A stretch of DNA of 64,000 nt, from positions 1,426,001 to 1,490,000 of the forward strand of contig NZ_CP009574.1 of assembly GCF_000764555.1 (NCBI RefSeq), read 5' to 3'. Both the position numbers and the translations under genes were made by a program. This document shows, one piece after another, positions 18,506-28,913 of the stretch; positions within the stretch are counted from its first letter, which is position 1; each line of letters starts with the position of its first letter. Source of the stretch: Candidatus Francisella endociliophora (GTDB lineage Bacteria; Pseudomonadota; Gammaproteobacteria; Francisellales; Francisellaceae). The notes under the pieces are model-generated. The model did not search any database. It was given only the letters and a program-made list of their open reading frames with translations, and had not been told where the DNA came from.

Positions 18506-19570
18506 CTAGTTGATAGTAGCAGTTGCAAGAGCAATAGCTACTAAATAAGGATCAGAGTTTGCTCCTGGTCTTCTATCTTCAAAGTAGCCGTAGCCTTTGA
18601 GAGCAACAGGTCTAGGAATTCTGATAGAACAACCTCTATCAGCATCACCAATGCTGAATGTTGACATATCTGATGTTTCATATTCACCAGTTAATCTCTC
18701 ATGTAGATTGAATCCATAGTTTTGAATGTCTGTAGTATGATTTTTCTCTAGATTTTTAACAATCCTTTGAATTTCTGCTTTACCAGTAGAAGCATCACGA
18801 GTGCCTTTTGTCGAGAAGTTAGTATGCATACCAGCACCGTTCCAGTCACCTTTGATTGGTTTGTTATCAAAAGAGATTGAGATATCGTATTCTTCACCAA
18901 GTCTTTCAAGTAACCATCTAGCAATATGAGTATGATCAGATACATTCAAGACACCAGCATCTTCACCTTCAACACCTCTGTAACCAATTTGGAATTCCCA
19001 TTGACCAGGCATAACTTCAGCGTTGATACCATAGAATAAAATACCAGCATCTAAACAAGCTTGCATGTGAGCTTCTACTAGGTCGCGACCGAATGCTTTC
19101 TCAGCACCAGCACTACAGTAGTATGGTCCTTGAGGTCCGGGGAAGCCGGTTGTCGGCCAACCTAATGGGCGACCATCCTGAAACATGGTGTATTCTTGCT
19201 CAAATCCAGCCCACATCTCATGCTCTGTGCTACTAGCATTAAGTAATGCTCTTAGTTTAGCTCTATTGTTAGTTTTGTGAGGAGTCTCTCCATCCGGATT
19301 ATAAACTTCACATAGTACAATATAGCCAGCCTCTCTTAGAGGATCTATAACAAAATTTACAGGCTTTAATATACAATCTGAATTATCGCCTGTTGCTTGG
19401 TTAGTTGATGAGCCATCAAAACTCCATTCTGGAAAGTCTTTGATAGTTGGTTCTTTTGCAAAGGGTAAAATTCTTGCTTTTGATCTTAGTGCAGGTACAG
19501 GGTCGCTCCCGTCAATCCATATATATTCTGCTGTTACTATTTCCATATCCTTACTATGTTTCCTTAACAT
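18506..19570 (-). CDS. glnA: glutamine synthetase, eukaryotic-type (GSII)
   Basis: Makes glutamine from glutamate, ammonia and ATP. 354 residues, the GSII size rather than the 470 of enterobacterial GSI. The beta-grasp motif TAEYIWIDG and DFPEWSFDGSSTNQATG are GSII-type; the ATP-binding stretch KPIKGDWNGAGMHTNFSTK and GCSIRIPRP near the C-terminus complete the set. The GSI adenylylation-site loop is absent. The first in-frame ATG is 19570; an alternative ATG at 19546 (MEIVTAEY) has a GTAAGGAT just before it, so the first eight residues may not be translated. Lies upstream of the glutaminase gene on the same strand. Confidence 0.95.
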   Translation of the reverse strand: MLRKHSKDMEIVTAEYIWIDGSDPVPALRSKARILPFAKEPTIKDFPEWSFDGSSTNQATGDNSDCILKPVNFVIDPLREAGYIVLCEVYNPDGETPHKTNNRAKLRALLNASSTEHEMWAGFEQEYTMFQDGRPLGWPTTGFPGPQGPYYCSAGAEKAFGRDLVEAHMQACLDAGILFYGINAEVMPGQWEFQIGYRGVEGEDAGVLNVSDHTHIARWLLERLGEEYDISISFDNKPIKGDWNGAGMHTNFSTKGTRDASTGKAEIQRIVKNLEKNHTTDIQNYGFNLHERLTGEYETSDMSTFSIGDADRGCSIRIPRPVALKGYGYFEDRRPGANSDPYLVAIALATATIN

Positions 19571-19638
19571 TGGTTAGCTCAGTGTAATAATATCAATTGT
19601 CTCAAAAAAGTAAATCAAAATTAGAGTGTTTTAAGAGT

Positions 19639-20616
19639 CTAAAAAGTATTAAAAACTATTTCGTTTAGTTTAAGTTGAATATTGCCTTTTTTTGCACCCT
19701 TAATATATAGATCAGTTTCAAGACAATTTTGCAGTCCTGTTGATATTTTTTCTAAAGAAATCTTATTTGCTAAACTTGAGTAAAATTTTTGTTTAGATGG
19801 CCAAATATTGTTATCTTTAAAAATCTTTTGGTGATAGGTTGGGCTAGTATTTTTTAGTTGCGAAAGTATACGTAATTCCTTCTTTAATGCCCAGAGTATA
19901 AGAGGTGGTTTGTCATTTTCATTAAGAATACTATTTAGTATCGTCAAAGCTTTTGGCTTTTGTTGAGTTAATATTGCTTCTGATAGATCAAATACATCAA
20001 AGTTAGCATGCTCGTGTAAAAATGGACGAATAGTATTTTCATCAAAGCTTTTTGTTTCTTGGCGAGAAAGTAGTTTTAGTATTTGTTTAGTAGCTATTAG
20101 GTTTCCTTCAGTTTTTTGTGCTAGAAGTTGTACGGCTTCTCTGCTTATAGTTAAACCTATCTCTTGAGCTTCATGATTTATGATATTGATAGCATTGTTT
20201 AGGTTTGGCTGAAAAATGCGAGTATGGATAGCTTTGTGCTCTAAGCTTTGAAACCATTTAGCAGAAGTGTTTTGCTTTTTCATACCATTAAAAACTAGTA
20301 AATACACATTCTCATCGTCATGGAGAAGTTTCTCAACTAATGCTTGCTGAAGTTTTTTTTGAGGTGGTTTTTCAAAATTGAATTGGATAAATTTGTCCAT
20401 AGCAAAAAGACTTAAACTATCAGTCTCATTATATAAAACATCGAGATTTTGCTCTGTTAAATCGTGATGAGAGATTTCATAGTTTTTTGCTTTAAATTGA
20501 TTTGTGATTTTCTCAATAATATTATGTCTTTGCAGAGGCTCATCACCTGTGACAATAAAGAATTTGTAGTTTGTTAGGTCATTTTTTTTGATTAGATCAA
20601 AATAACTTAATTCCAT
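19639..20616 (-). CDS. holA: DNA polymerase III subunit delta (HolA)
   Basis: Clamp-loader wrench subunit that opens the beta clamp. 325 residues. N-terminal FFIVTGDEPLQRHNIIEKI (about residues 19-37) is the degenerate nucleotide-binding start of delta subunits; AQKTEGNLIATKQILKLL (about 167-184) is the typical domain II segment and the C-terminus has the helical domain III. No Walker A, as expected. Usually follows lptE; no lptE is adjacent here. With dnaX and holC in the same window, three clamp-loader genes are present but unlinked. Confidence 0.9.
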   Translation of the reverse strand: MELSYFDLIKKNDLTNYKFFIVTGDEPLQRHNIIEKITNQFKAKNYEISHHDLTEQNLDVLYNETDSLSLFAMDKFIQFNFEKPPQKKLQQALVEKLLHDDENVYLLVFNGMKKQNTSAKWFQSLEHKAIHTRIFQPNLNNAINIINHEAQEIGLTISREAVQLLAQKTEGNLIATKQILKLLSRQETKSFDENTIRPFLHEHANFDVFDLSEAILTQQKPKALTILNSILNENDKPPLILWALKKELRILSQLKNTSPTYHQKIFKDNNIWPSKQKFYSSLANKISLEKISTGLQNCLETDLYIKGAKKGNIQLKLNEIVFNTF

Positions 20617-20702
20617 AGGATTAAAAACTTTTAACTATTTTTATGCACATTAAATAGTTTACTATATTGATTGAGTTATAAGAAATTAAAAGAGGACAAT
20701 TT

Positions 20703-21221
20703 ATGAAAAAGATAATTTCTATAATAGGAGTGATTGCAACGCTAGTACTATCAGGATGTGTTACAAAGCCAGAAAATATTCACCCTGTGAAAAATTTCCA
20801 AGCAGATAAGTATCTTGGTAAATGGTATGAGATAGTTCGCCTTGATAATAGTTTTGAGAAAGGCATGACGTATGTATATGCAGAGTATAGCTTAAATCCA
20901 GATGGCTCTATAAAGGTTTTAAATAGTGGAGTTACTCCATCTACTGGCAAGAGAAGCTATGCTGAAGGTGTTGTTAAATTTGTTGAAAATAGAGATACAG
21001 CATTTTTGAAGGTGTCATTCTTTAGACCATTTTATGGAGCTTATATAGTATTTAAGCTAGATGATAATTACAAGTATGCTTACGTGGCAGGTGATAATCA
21101 AAATTATTTATGGCTTTTATCTAGAACAAAAACTGTACCAGATAATGTAAAGCAGGATTTTGTAGTAAGAGCAAAAAATCTTGGGTTTGATACAGATAAG
21201 CTAGTATGGGTTAAGCAGTAA
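20703..21221 (+). CDS. blc: outer-membrane lipocalin lipoprotein (Blc-like)
   Basis: 172 residues. Type II signal peptide with lipobox LSGC (Cys about residue 19). The lipocalin GxW motif is in KYLGKWYEIVRL (about residues 38-49), with YAEYSLNPDGSIKVLN and YAYVAGDNQNYLWLLSR as the second and third structural motifs of bacterial lipocalins. Likely binds lysophospholipids or fatty acids at the outer membrane. Ribosome site GAGGAC 6 bp upstream. Gap of 59 bp to the next gene on the same strand. Confidence 0.92.
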   Translation: MKKIISIIGVIATLVLSGCVTKPENIHPVKNFQADKYLGKWYEIVRLDNSFEKGMTYVYAEYSLNPDGSIKVLNSGVTPSTGKRSYAEGVVKFVENRDTAFLKVSFFRPFYGAYIVFKLDDNYKYAYVAGDNQNYLWLLSRTKTVPDNVKQDFVVRAKNLGFDTDKLVWVKQ

Positions 21222-21280
21222 GCTTATAAGGGTTTTTAATCTTTCATAAAGACGTTAAAATAATCATCTATATTAATAAG

Positions 21281-22564
21281 TTGACTGTTTTATTAGTGAA
21301 AAAGAATTTTAATTTTGATAGGTTTGATCTTGGCTGGCTAGTTGTTAGCATTGGTATGGCTGTAGGTGCTGGAATAGTTCTAGTCCCTGTAAGTATAGGA
21401 GTGGTTGGTTTTATTGTATTTATACTTTCAATACTTATAGCTTATCCGGGTATTTACCTTTTTCAGAAATTATATATTCAAACATTGTTTGCTTCAGAAA
21501 AACCAAAATCATATAAAGAGACTGTAGCCGAACTGTTAGGCAATAAGTGGGCTGGTTTCTTAGGTTTACTATATTTGTTGATGATGATTACGTGGACAGT
21601 TATTTATGCAGAAGTTGTAGCTAAATCATTAGCATCATACTTATATTTGTTTAATTTAACTTCAAACCCACATCTTGAGCAAAATGCTGCATATAGTGCA
21701 TTATTAATGATTGTTTTAATTTATGTTGGGATGAAAAGTCAGAAGCTTTTTGTTAGAGTTTCAACCTTTTTAGTAGTTGTTTTGGTCGTGGCTATAATTG
21801 TAGTATCTATTTCTTTGATTCCTATATGGTCGTTTAATAATGTTTTACAGATGCCTAGTGATGGAGGCGAGTTTATCGCTAAAAGTATTATTATGTTACC
21901 ATTTTCTTTAACATCAATATTATTCATCCAATCACTAAGCCCTATGGTTATTGGTTATAGAAAGCATTATGCTAAAGATGAGAAGCATATAGCTCTAAAT
22001 AAGGCTATTAAAGTAATGACTTTGGCCTTCGTTATGCTAGTAATTATTATAGGTTTTTATGTTTTATCTTTTTCATTAGTTATCCCCAAAGAGCAGGCTC
22101 TAGAGGCAACAAAGAATAATCAATCTGCATTTATATTACTAGAGAAGCAAGGTTTATCTAATAGCGTGTTATATATATGTGGAATTATCATTAGTCTATG
22201 TGCTATCTTGACATCTTTTTTGAGTATTTTAGCTGGTATGGAAGAATCTTTAAAAGGGTTCCTAAGAAAGAGTGTGGCTAGGTTCGGTTTGAAAGAAGAT
22301 AGTGGAAAAGCTCTTAATTTAAATGTTTTAGTAATAGTTTTAATATTTTTATTAACATGGCTTTCTATAGTGTTTGATGCCCCTGTATATAAGCTTGTAC
22401 CATTATCGGGACCTATATTTGGTATATTAGGCTGTCTAGTACCAGCTTATATGGTATTTAAGGTTCCAAGCTTACAGAAATACCGCACAAAAAGTATTTA
22501 TTTTGTAATATTTGTTGGAGTGGTTTTAGTGATTTCACCGCTTTTAACTTCGGCTTTGTCATAA
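21281..22564 (+). CDS. HAAAP-family (aromatic / hydroxy) amino-acid permease
   Basis: 427 residues, 11 predicted membrane helices. The first helix contains GWLVVSIGMAVGAGIVLVPVSIG (the residues around GxGI bind substrate in this APC-fold family), matching TyrP/Mtr/SdaC-type proton symporters. Cargo cannot be fixed from sequence. The first possible start is a TTG at 21281; a GTG at 21296 (MKKNF...) is an alternative, neither with a strong ribosome site. Followed by a terminator shared with convergent purH. Confidence 0.8.
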   Translation: MTVLLVKKNFNFDRFDLGWLVVSIGMAVGAGIVLVPVSIGVVGFIVFILSILIAYPGIYLFQKLYIQTLFASEKPKSYKETVAELLGNKWAGFLGLLYLLMMITWTVIYAEVVAKSLASYLYLFNLTSNPHLEQNAAYSALLMIVLIYVGMKSQKLFVRVSTFLVVVLVVAIIVVSISLIPIWSFNNVLQMPSDGGEFIAKSIIMLPFSLTSILFIQSLSPMVIGYRKHYAKDEKHIALNKAIKVMTLAFVMLVIIIGFYVLSFSLVIPKEQALEATKNNQSAFILLEKQGLSNSVLYICGIIISLCAILTSFLSILAGMEESLKGFLRKSVARFGLKEDSGKALNLNVLVIVLIFLLTWLSIVFDAPVYKLVPLSGPIFGILGCLVPAYMVFKVPSLQKYRTKSIYFVIFVGVVLVISPLLTSALS

Positions 22565-22580
22565 AGATTATTTCTTGTAG

Positions 22581-22607
22581 TGACAGATCATTGATCTGTC
22601 AGTTTTA
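22581..22607 (+). terminator. intrinsic terminator between permease and purH
   Basis: TGACAGATC (22581-22589) pairs perfectly with GATCTGTCA (22593-22601) round a three-base loop, followed by GTTTTAA. It lies between two convergent genes; the T-rich side serves the forward (permease) transcript better than purH. Confidence 0.75.
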
Positions 22608-22626
22608 ATAGATGTTTTAGTAGTGA

Positions 22627-24177
22627 TTAATGTCTAAAATGTCTCATACCTGTAAAGACCATTGTGATGCCAGCTTTATTAGCAGCATCAATAACTTCTT
22701 GGTCATTTTTTGAGCCACCTGGTTGTATTACAGCTGTTGCACCAGCTTTGATACATTCTTCTAAACCATCAGCAAATGGGAAGAAAGCATCAGATGCTAC
22801 AGCAGAATCCTTAGCAGTCTCATGAGTTTGTGCTTTTTCAGCTCCGATTCGAGCAGAGTCAACGCGTGACATTTGTCCAGCACCAATACCAACAGTTTGA
22901 GTATCTCTAGCGTATACGATAGCATTTGATTTAACATATTTGACGGCTTTCCATGCAAACATCATATCAGCCCATTCTTTATCAGTTGGCACCCTGTCAG
23001 TTACAACTTTACAGTCATTTATTTCAACACCACCGTTATCATAAGATTGTGATAGTATGCCACCATGGATATTTTTACTAATCATACGAGATGATTTAGT
23101 ATCGAAAGCTTTACCAGTTTCTAAAACTCTTAGATTTTTCTTAGCTGCCAAAATATCTAAAGCTTCTTGAGTATAAGAAGGTGCAATAATTACCTCTAAG
23201 AACATCTTGCCTAGAGATTCTGCAAACTCTTTGTTAACTTCACAGTTAAATGCAACAATTCCACCAAATGCTGAAATTGGGTCACAAGCTAGAGCTTTTG
23301 TCCATGCTTCATGAGCATTTTTACCAGAAGCTATACCACAAGGATTCGCATGTTTGATAATCGCACAAGATGGTTCAGAGTATTCACAGACCATTTCAAA
23401 AGCACCATCAGCATCATTTAAGTTGTTGTATGATAGCTCTTTACCTTGAAGCTGTTTAGCATTTGTAATACTTACACAGTCTGCATCTGTAGAATATACA
23501 GCAGCTTTTTGGTGAGGGTTTTCACCATATCTTAGAACTTGCTTGATAGTTCCAACTGAGAAAAGTTTTTCTGGGTATTCTTCATCTAGTTCTTTGCTAA
23601 ACCAGTTTGCAATATGACTATCGTACTCAGCTGTATGAGCAAAAGCTTCTTTAGCAAAGTTACGACGAGTTTCTAGAGTTGTTTCACCATTATTCTCGCT
23701 CATCTCTTTTGCAACTGTTTCATATTGATTAGGATTTGTTACGATAGTTGTATGTTTGTGGTTTTTTGCACATGAACGAACCATAGATGGACCACCAATA
23801 TCAATGTTCTCAATACAAGTATCAAAATCTGCCCTAGATTTGACAGTATTTACAAAAGGATATAAGTTTACAATAACCATATCTATTCTGCCAATGTTGT
23901 TCTCAAGCATTGCATCAAGGTGTTCTTGGTTATCTCTATCTGCTAAGATTCCTCCATGAATAAGAGGGTGCAATGTTTTCACTCGACCATTCATTATTTC
24001 AGGAAAGCTAGTATGCTCAGAGACATCCGTAACATTTAAACCAGCTTCCTTAAGAGTTTTTGAAGTTCCTCCTGTTGAAAGTATTTCTACATTATGTTTT
24101 GCTAACTCTTTAGCAAAATCAACAATACCTGTTTTGTCAGATACAGATATCAAAGCCCTTCTTATTCTTTTTGGCAT
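22627..24177 (-). CDS. purH: bifunctional AICAR formyltransferase / IMP cyclohydrolase PurH
   Basis: Last two steps of de novo IMP synthesis. 516 residues: N-terminal MGS-like IMP cyclohydrolase domain (SVSDKTGIVDFAKEL at 8-22, STGGTSKTLKEAG at about 34-46, and HPLIHGGILA), then the AICAR transformylase domain with YGENPHQKAAVY, HANPCGIA (about 266-273) and SDAFFPFADG near 460. Divergently transcribed from purA across 175 bp, giving a compact purine locus (purH, purA, hpt). Confidence 0.98.
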   Translation of the reverse strand: MPKRIRRALISVSDKTGIVDFAKELAKHNVEILSTGGTSKTLKEAGLNVTDVSEHTSFPEIMNGRVKTLHPLIHGGILADRDNQEHLDAMLENNIGRIDMVIVNLYPFVNTVKSRADFDTCIENIDIGGPSMVRSCAKNHKHTTIVTNPNQYETVAKEMSENNGETTLETRRNFAKEAFAHTAEYDSHIANWFSKELDEEYPEKLFSVGTIKQVLRYGENPHQKAAVYSTDADCVSITNAKQLQGKELSYNNLNDADGAFEMVCEYSEPSCAIIKHANPCGIASGKNAHEAWTKALACDPISAFGGIVAFNCEVNKEFAESLGKMFLEVIIAPSYTQEALDILAAKKNLRVLETGKAFDTKSSRMISKNIHGGILSQSYDNGGVEINDCKVVTDRVPTDKEWADMMFAWKAVKYVKSNAIVYARDTQTVGIGAGQMSRVDSARIGAEKAQTHETAKDSAVASDAFFPFADGLEECIKAGATAVIQPGGSKNDQEVIDAANKAGITMVFTGMRHFRH

Positions 24178-24331
24178 AGTAGTTCCTTATTTGTGATGTA
24201 ATTATGGTAAGTTTCGAAACTTATTATAACAATTTTAGTTGTAAATTATTAACTAAAATGCTCTTATTATTTTATATTTCACTAGTAAAAATACCTTCAA
24301 TATATTAGTATATTAATTATCTAAACTTTAA

Positions 24332-25639
<1,308 letters not shown>

Positions 25640-25641
25640 TC

Positions 25642-26175
25642 ATGAGTTTTGCTAAAGATAGTACAGAAGTATATATAAGCGCTGAACAGCTTGATGCTGA
25701 AGTTACAAAGATGGCTGATAAAATTAACAAAGATTATGCTGGTCAAGAGATCGTATTAATTTGTGTATTAAAAGGTTCTTTTATGTTTTTTGCTGACTTA
25801 ACTAGGAAGCTAGATATAGATCTTAGAACTCATTTTATAACAGCTTCATCTTATGGTTCTGGTACTGTTAGTTCAGGGAAAGTTACTTCAACAATCAATT
25901 CTTTGAAAAAAGAGTATGTAGAAGGCAAAAATGTAATTATAGTTGAAGATATTGTCGATACTGGCCACACCTATCATAAGCTTATGGACGGTATAAACGA
26001 TTTAGAACCAAAAAGCTTAAAATTTGCGACTTTACTCTTTAAGCCTGCAAGATTAGAAAGAGAAGTAAATCTGGACTATATGTGCTTCGAAATCGAAGAT
26101 AAGTTCATAGTTGGTTATGGCTTAGACTATAACGATAGATATCGCCAATTACCGTATATTGGTATTATGAAATAA
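25642..26175 (+). CDS. hpt: hypoxanthine phosphoribosyltransferase
   Basis: Purine salvage: converts hypoxanthine (and usually guanine) plus PRPP to nucleotide. 177 residues. The PRPP loop [16 protein letters not shown] (residues about 99-114) and catalytic GSFMFFADL / SSYGSGT loop are in place; C-terminal [20 protein letters not shown] is typical of bacterial Hpt. A good AAGGGG ribosome site lies inside the end of purA, 2 bp gap, so purA-hpt form an operon. Confidence 0.95.
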   Translation: MSFAKDSTEVYISAEQLDAEVTKMADKINKDYAGQEIVLICVLKGSFMFFADLTRKLDIDLRTHFITASSYGSGTVSSGKVTSTINSLKKEYVEGKNVIIVEDIVDTGHTYHKLMDGINDLEPKSLKFATLLFKPARLEREVNLDYMCFEIEDKFIVGYGLDYNDRYRQLPYIGIMK

Positions 26176-26223
26176 ACACTCTCTTTAAAAAAATAGTTAT
26201 ATATTAAGATGGTGTGCTTTTAA

Positions 26224-26627
26224 ATAAAGATCAAAAGTTTTTTCTGCGTAATACTTGTTTTATTTCTTGGTGGTTGTGTTGCCTATATTGAAGGTAAAGA
26301 GGATTATAGAGTTCAGATCCTTAGGGTTGAGTCAATTAATCTTGTATTTAGTTTTAAGGATATTACTCCATCGATAACTACAGCACCAGCTATTGCTACT
26401 CAGATTCCTATTACAATAACTCTAACTAATACAACTAGTATTTGTCAAAGTATTATTGTTGATAACACTGAAACTCCTATAGCAGGAAATGCAAATACAT
26501 ATGTTGAAAATAACGGAGCTATAGCATATGTACAATGTGGAGAGGCAGGTGAGAGTACAGATTATACAGTTGAGGCTATTTTGATGGAGTGACTTATAGA
26601 TGTACTGGTACGTTTGAGGCAACATAA
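26224..26627 (+). pseudogene. decayed lipoprotein gene (lost start, one-base frameshift)
   Basis: From 26224 the frame reads IKIKSFFCVILVLFLGGC..., a type II signal peptide with lipobox LGGC, but the first codon is ATA instead of ATG, an in-frame TAA (26221) precedes it, and no ATG, GTG or TTG start is available before the lipobox. The frame stops at TGA 26590-26592, yet from 26574 the neighbouring frame continues smoothly as GYFDGVTYRCTGTFEAT and ends at TAA 26625-26627; restoring one G in GAGGC would join them. Two independent lesions suggest a pseudogene, though an ATA start cannot be excluded. Product family not recognised. Confidence 0.65.
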
Positions 26628-26642
26628 ATGTTTCAAGCTTTA

Positions 26643-27362
26643 TTAAAAGCTTCTAACAAAATTCTCTCTAAGAAAGTCTTCAGCTAATTTCCAAGCTCTT
26701 CTATTTGACGTCTTGTTAAAGACTGTACCAAATTCTGGATCATTAGCATTTGGGTTTGTGAAGGCATGATAGGTATTGCCAAAGCTATGCATTTGCCAAT
26801 CTGCTTTGCGTTTATCCATTTCATGTTGGAATTTATAAACTTGTTCAGCAGGAACCATAGGATCATTATATCCATGTAAAACTAATATTTTTGTATCGAT
26901 ATTTTGTTCTTTGACAACATTTGACTCTAGTAAACCATGAAAGCTTATTGCAGCTTTTAAATCAAAGTTGGCTCTAGCCATATCAAGGACACATCTTCCT
27001 CCAAAACAAAAACCAATAGCAGCTATGTTTGTTTTATCCACACGAGTCATTTTTTTAACAAGGCTATATGCAGTTCTTAACCTAGTCATAAGAGCATATT
27101 CTGTATTTAGAAGCTCATTCATTAAAGAGGCATTTTCTTCTTTTGAAGATCCTACTTTTGCATCTCCATAAAGATCTATAGCAAAACCAAGATATCCTTT
27201 TTTTGCCATTGCTATTGCCTTTTCACAGGCAAAATTATCTCTACCTGCCCATGTAGGAGCTATTAATACAGCAGGTAAGTGAGATCCTCTGTCAGGATAT
27301 GCGCAAAAACCTTTAAGTAGTATGCCATCACCACGATATTCGATGTCTTTTGTTACAATCAT
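26643..27362 (-). CDS. dienelactone hydrolase family protein
   Basis: 239-residue cytoplasmic alpha/beta hydrolase. The nucleophile elbow is GFCFGG (residues about 117-122) with Cys as nucleophile, as in dienelactone hydrolase; the acid is in LHGYNDPMVP (about 172-181) and the His in NTYHAFTNP (about 205-213). PAVLIAPTWAGRDNF near residue 30 is the oxyanion segment. Substrate in this organism unknown; genomic neighbours (a pseudogene and a metal importer) give no hint. Confidence 0.88.
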   Translation of the reverse strand: MIVTKDIEYRGDGILLKGFCAYPDRGSHLPAVLIAPTWAGRDNFACEKAIAMAKKGYLGFAIDLYGDAKVGSSKEENASLMNELLNTEYALMTRLRTAYSLVKKMTRVDKTNIAAIGFCFGGRCVLDMARANFDLKAAISFHGLLESNVVKEQNIDTKILVLHGYNDPMVPAEQVYKFQHEMDKRKADWQMHSFGNTYHAFTNPNANDPEFGTVFNKTSNRRAWKLAEDFLRENFVRSF

Positions 27363-27450
27363 TTTTTCTAGAAATTATATTTAAGATTGGCACTATTATA
27401 AATGTAAAGCCTTGTTAGGTATAGTCTTTAAAGATAACAGTTTAAAAAAA

Positions 27451-28242
27451 TTATATAAATTTATTCTTTGTGATACTTATTAAATATAAAGCACAAATAA
27501 TTGTGGTGATAAAGAAGCTAATTGGCACATCTATATAATAAGCAGCAATGATTCCAGACCAGACTGTTAGCACTGAAATTAATGTGCTAAGAGCTATGGG
27601 TTTATAAAAACCATCTACCCATTGTGTTGCAATAGCTGCAGGCCCTATTAGTAGTGAAAATACTAATAATATCCCTACAACTTGGCATGCCATGGATACT
27701 GTAATAGCAATACACACAAAAAGCAGTATGGATATCAGTTTATTTGATACTTTTTTCGACTCAGCAAAAATTGGATCTATAGATGATATAAAGAGAGGTC
27801 TAGCTATTACTATTAGTAGAGTAATAGTAAATATAGCTAAGCCAAATAGAATATATATTTGTTCAATACTAACTGTAAGTATATCTCCAACTAAGATAGA
27901 CATTACTGAGCCAGAGTAGCCACTTTGATATAGAAATAAAAAGTAAGTTCCTAGCCCAAGGAAGAAGGTAAGTACAATTCCAATTGCAATATCATTCTTT
28001 TTGATCTTATCACCAAAAGCACCCATTAAGATACCAGCAATTAAGTTTATAACTAGTTGTCCAGTCATGGCAGATAGATTCAATAAAACAGCTCCTGATG
28101 CTCCAGTGAGGCTTATGTGACCTAAAGCATGAGATGCAAATGATAATCTTCTGATAATTACAAAAAAGCTAATAATACCACAGATAATAGCTATGATTGT
28201 TCCAGCTATAAATGCGTATAGCATAAAAGTATAACTAAACAC
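27451..28242 (-). CDS. znuB: zinc/manganese ABC transporter permease (ZnuB-type)
   Basis: Membrane subunit of the metal importer, ABC-3 family, eight to nine helices. A longer open frame begins at 28293, but the best start is GTG at 28242, with a perfect AGGAGG 6 bp upstream, overlapping the last codons of the ATPase gene (GTGTTTAG). The family motif is visible in RRLSFASHALGHISLTGASGA (about residues 30-50 from this start). An internal ATG at 28224 is another option. Third gene of the znuA-znuC-znuB operon. Confidence 0.88.
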   Translation of the reverse strand: MFSYTFMLYAFIAGTIIAIICGIISFFVIIRRLSFASHALGHISLTGASGAVLLNLSAMTGQLVINLIAGILMGAFGDKIKKNDIAIGIVLTFFLGLGTYFLFLYQSGYSGSVMSILVGDILTVSIEQIYILFGLAIFTITLLIVIARPLFISSIDPIFAESKKVSNKLISILLFVCIAITVSMACQVVGILLVFSLLIGPAAIATQWVDGFYKPIALSTLISVLTVWSGIIAAYYIDVPISFFITTIICALYLISITKNKFI

Positions 28243-28912
28243 AAATGTCCTCCTGTAAACAAGGTAGCTCATCGCAGTAATGGCATTGACCATCTTTGAA
28301 ATGGATAAATGCGTCTAACTGTGTGCTAATTTCTTTCATATCATGTGATATTATCAAAAGGGTGATATTCTCTTTTTTATGAATTTCCTTTAGGCATGCT
28401 ATGAATTTTTGTTTTGCATCTGGATCTAGATCTGATAATGGCTCATCAAGAAGCAATACTTTAGGGTTATTGATAAGAGCTTGAATTAGATAGATACGTT
28501 TTTTTTGACCACCAGATAGGTTTTTAAAAGGCTTATGTATATAGTCATCAGTTTGAGTTAGCTTTATAAGATAATTCAGCTTCTTATCAAACTCTTGATT
28601 AAATAATGGTAGTCCCCATGATTTTGGCTTATAGCTATATTTAACTAAAGTATAACCAGAAGTTTTTTCTTCAAAGTTGATTTCTCTCTCTTGAGGGATA
28701 TAGCTGATAGTATTGATATCTATCTTTTTGTTATTGATAGTTATTGAACCAGAGAAACTTGGTATCTTTCCTAAGAGAGTTTTAAAAAAAGTCGATTTTC
28801 CTATACCATTTTTACCAACTATACCAACCCATGCATTTGTTGGGATTTCTAAGTTTAATGGTGAGGTTATTGGCTTATTATATCCAATAACAAGGTTAGA
28901 GCATTTAATCAT
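28235..28912 (-). CDS. znuC: zinc/manganese ABC transporter ATPase (ZnuC-type)
   Basis: 225 residues. Walker A GIVGKNGIGKSTFFK (about 30-44), signature LSGGQKKRIYLIQAL (about 128-142), Walker B KVLLLDEPLSDLD (about 148-160), and the switch His in LLIISHDM (about 179-186). It starts 1 bp after the stop of the binding-protein gene. The C-terminal tail has a His/Cys-rich stretch (HYCDELPCLQEDICV) that might sense metal; this is speculation. Confidence 0.9.
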   Translation of the reverse strand: MIKCSNLVIGYNKPITSPLNLEIPTNAWVGIVGKNGIGKSTFFKTLLGKIPSFSGSITINNKKIDINTISYIPQEREINFEEKTSGYTLVKYSYKPKSWGLPLFNQEFDKKLNYLIKLTQTDDYIHKPFKNLSGGQKKRIYLIQALINNPKVLLLDEPLSDLDPDAKQKFIACLKEIHKKENITLLIISHDMKEISTQLDAFIHFKDGQCHYCDELPCLQEDICV

Positions 28913-28913
28913 T

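Noticed and set aside
26422-26625. Reverse frame of 67 codons over the pseudogene
   Set aside because: The opposite strand carries a recognisable lipoprotein signal and is the likelier former gene.
26635-26652. AAGCTTT-ATTA-AAAGCTT hairpin at the end of the dienelactone hydrolase gene
   Set aside because: AT-rich, no T-run after it on either strand; too weak to call a terminator.
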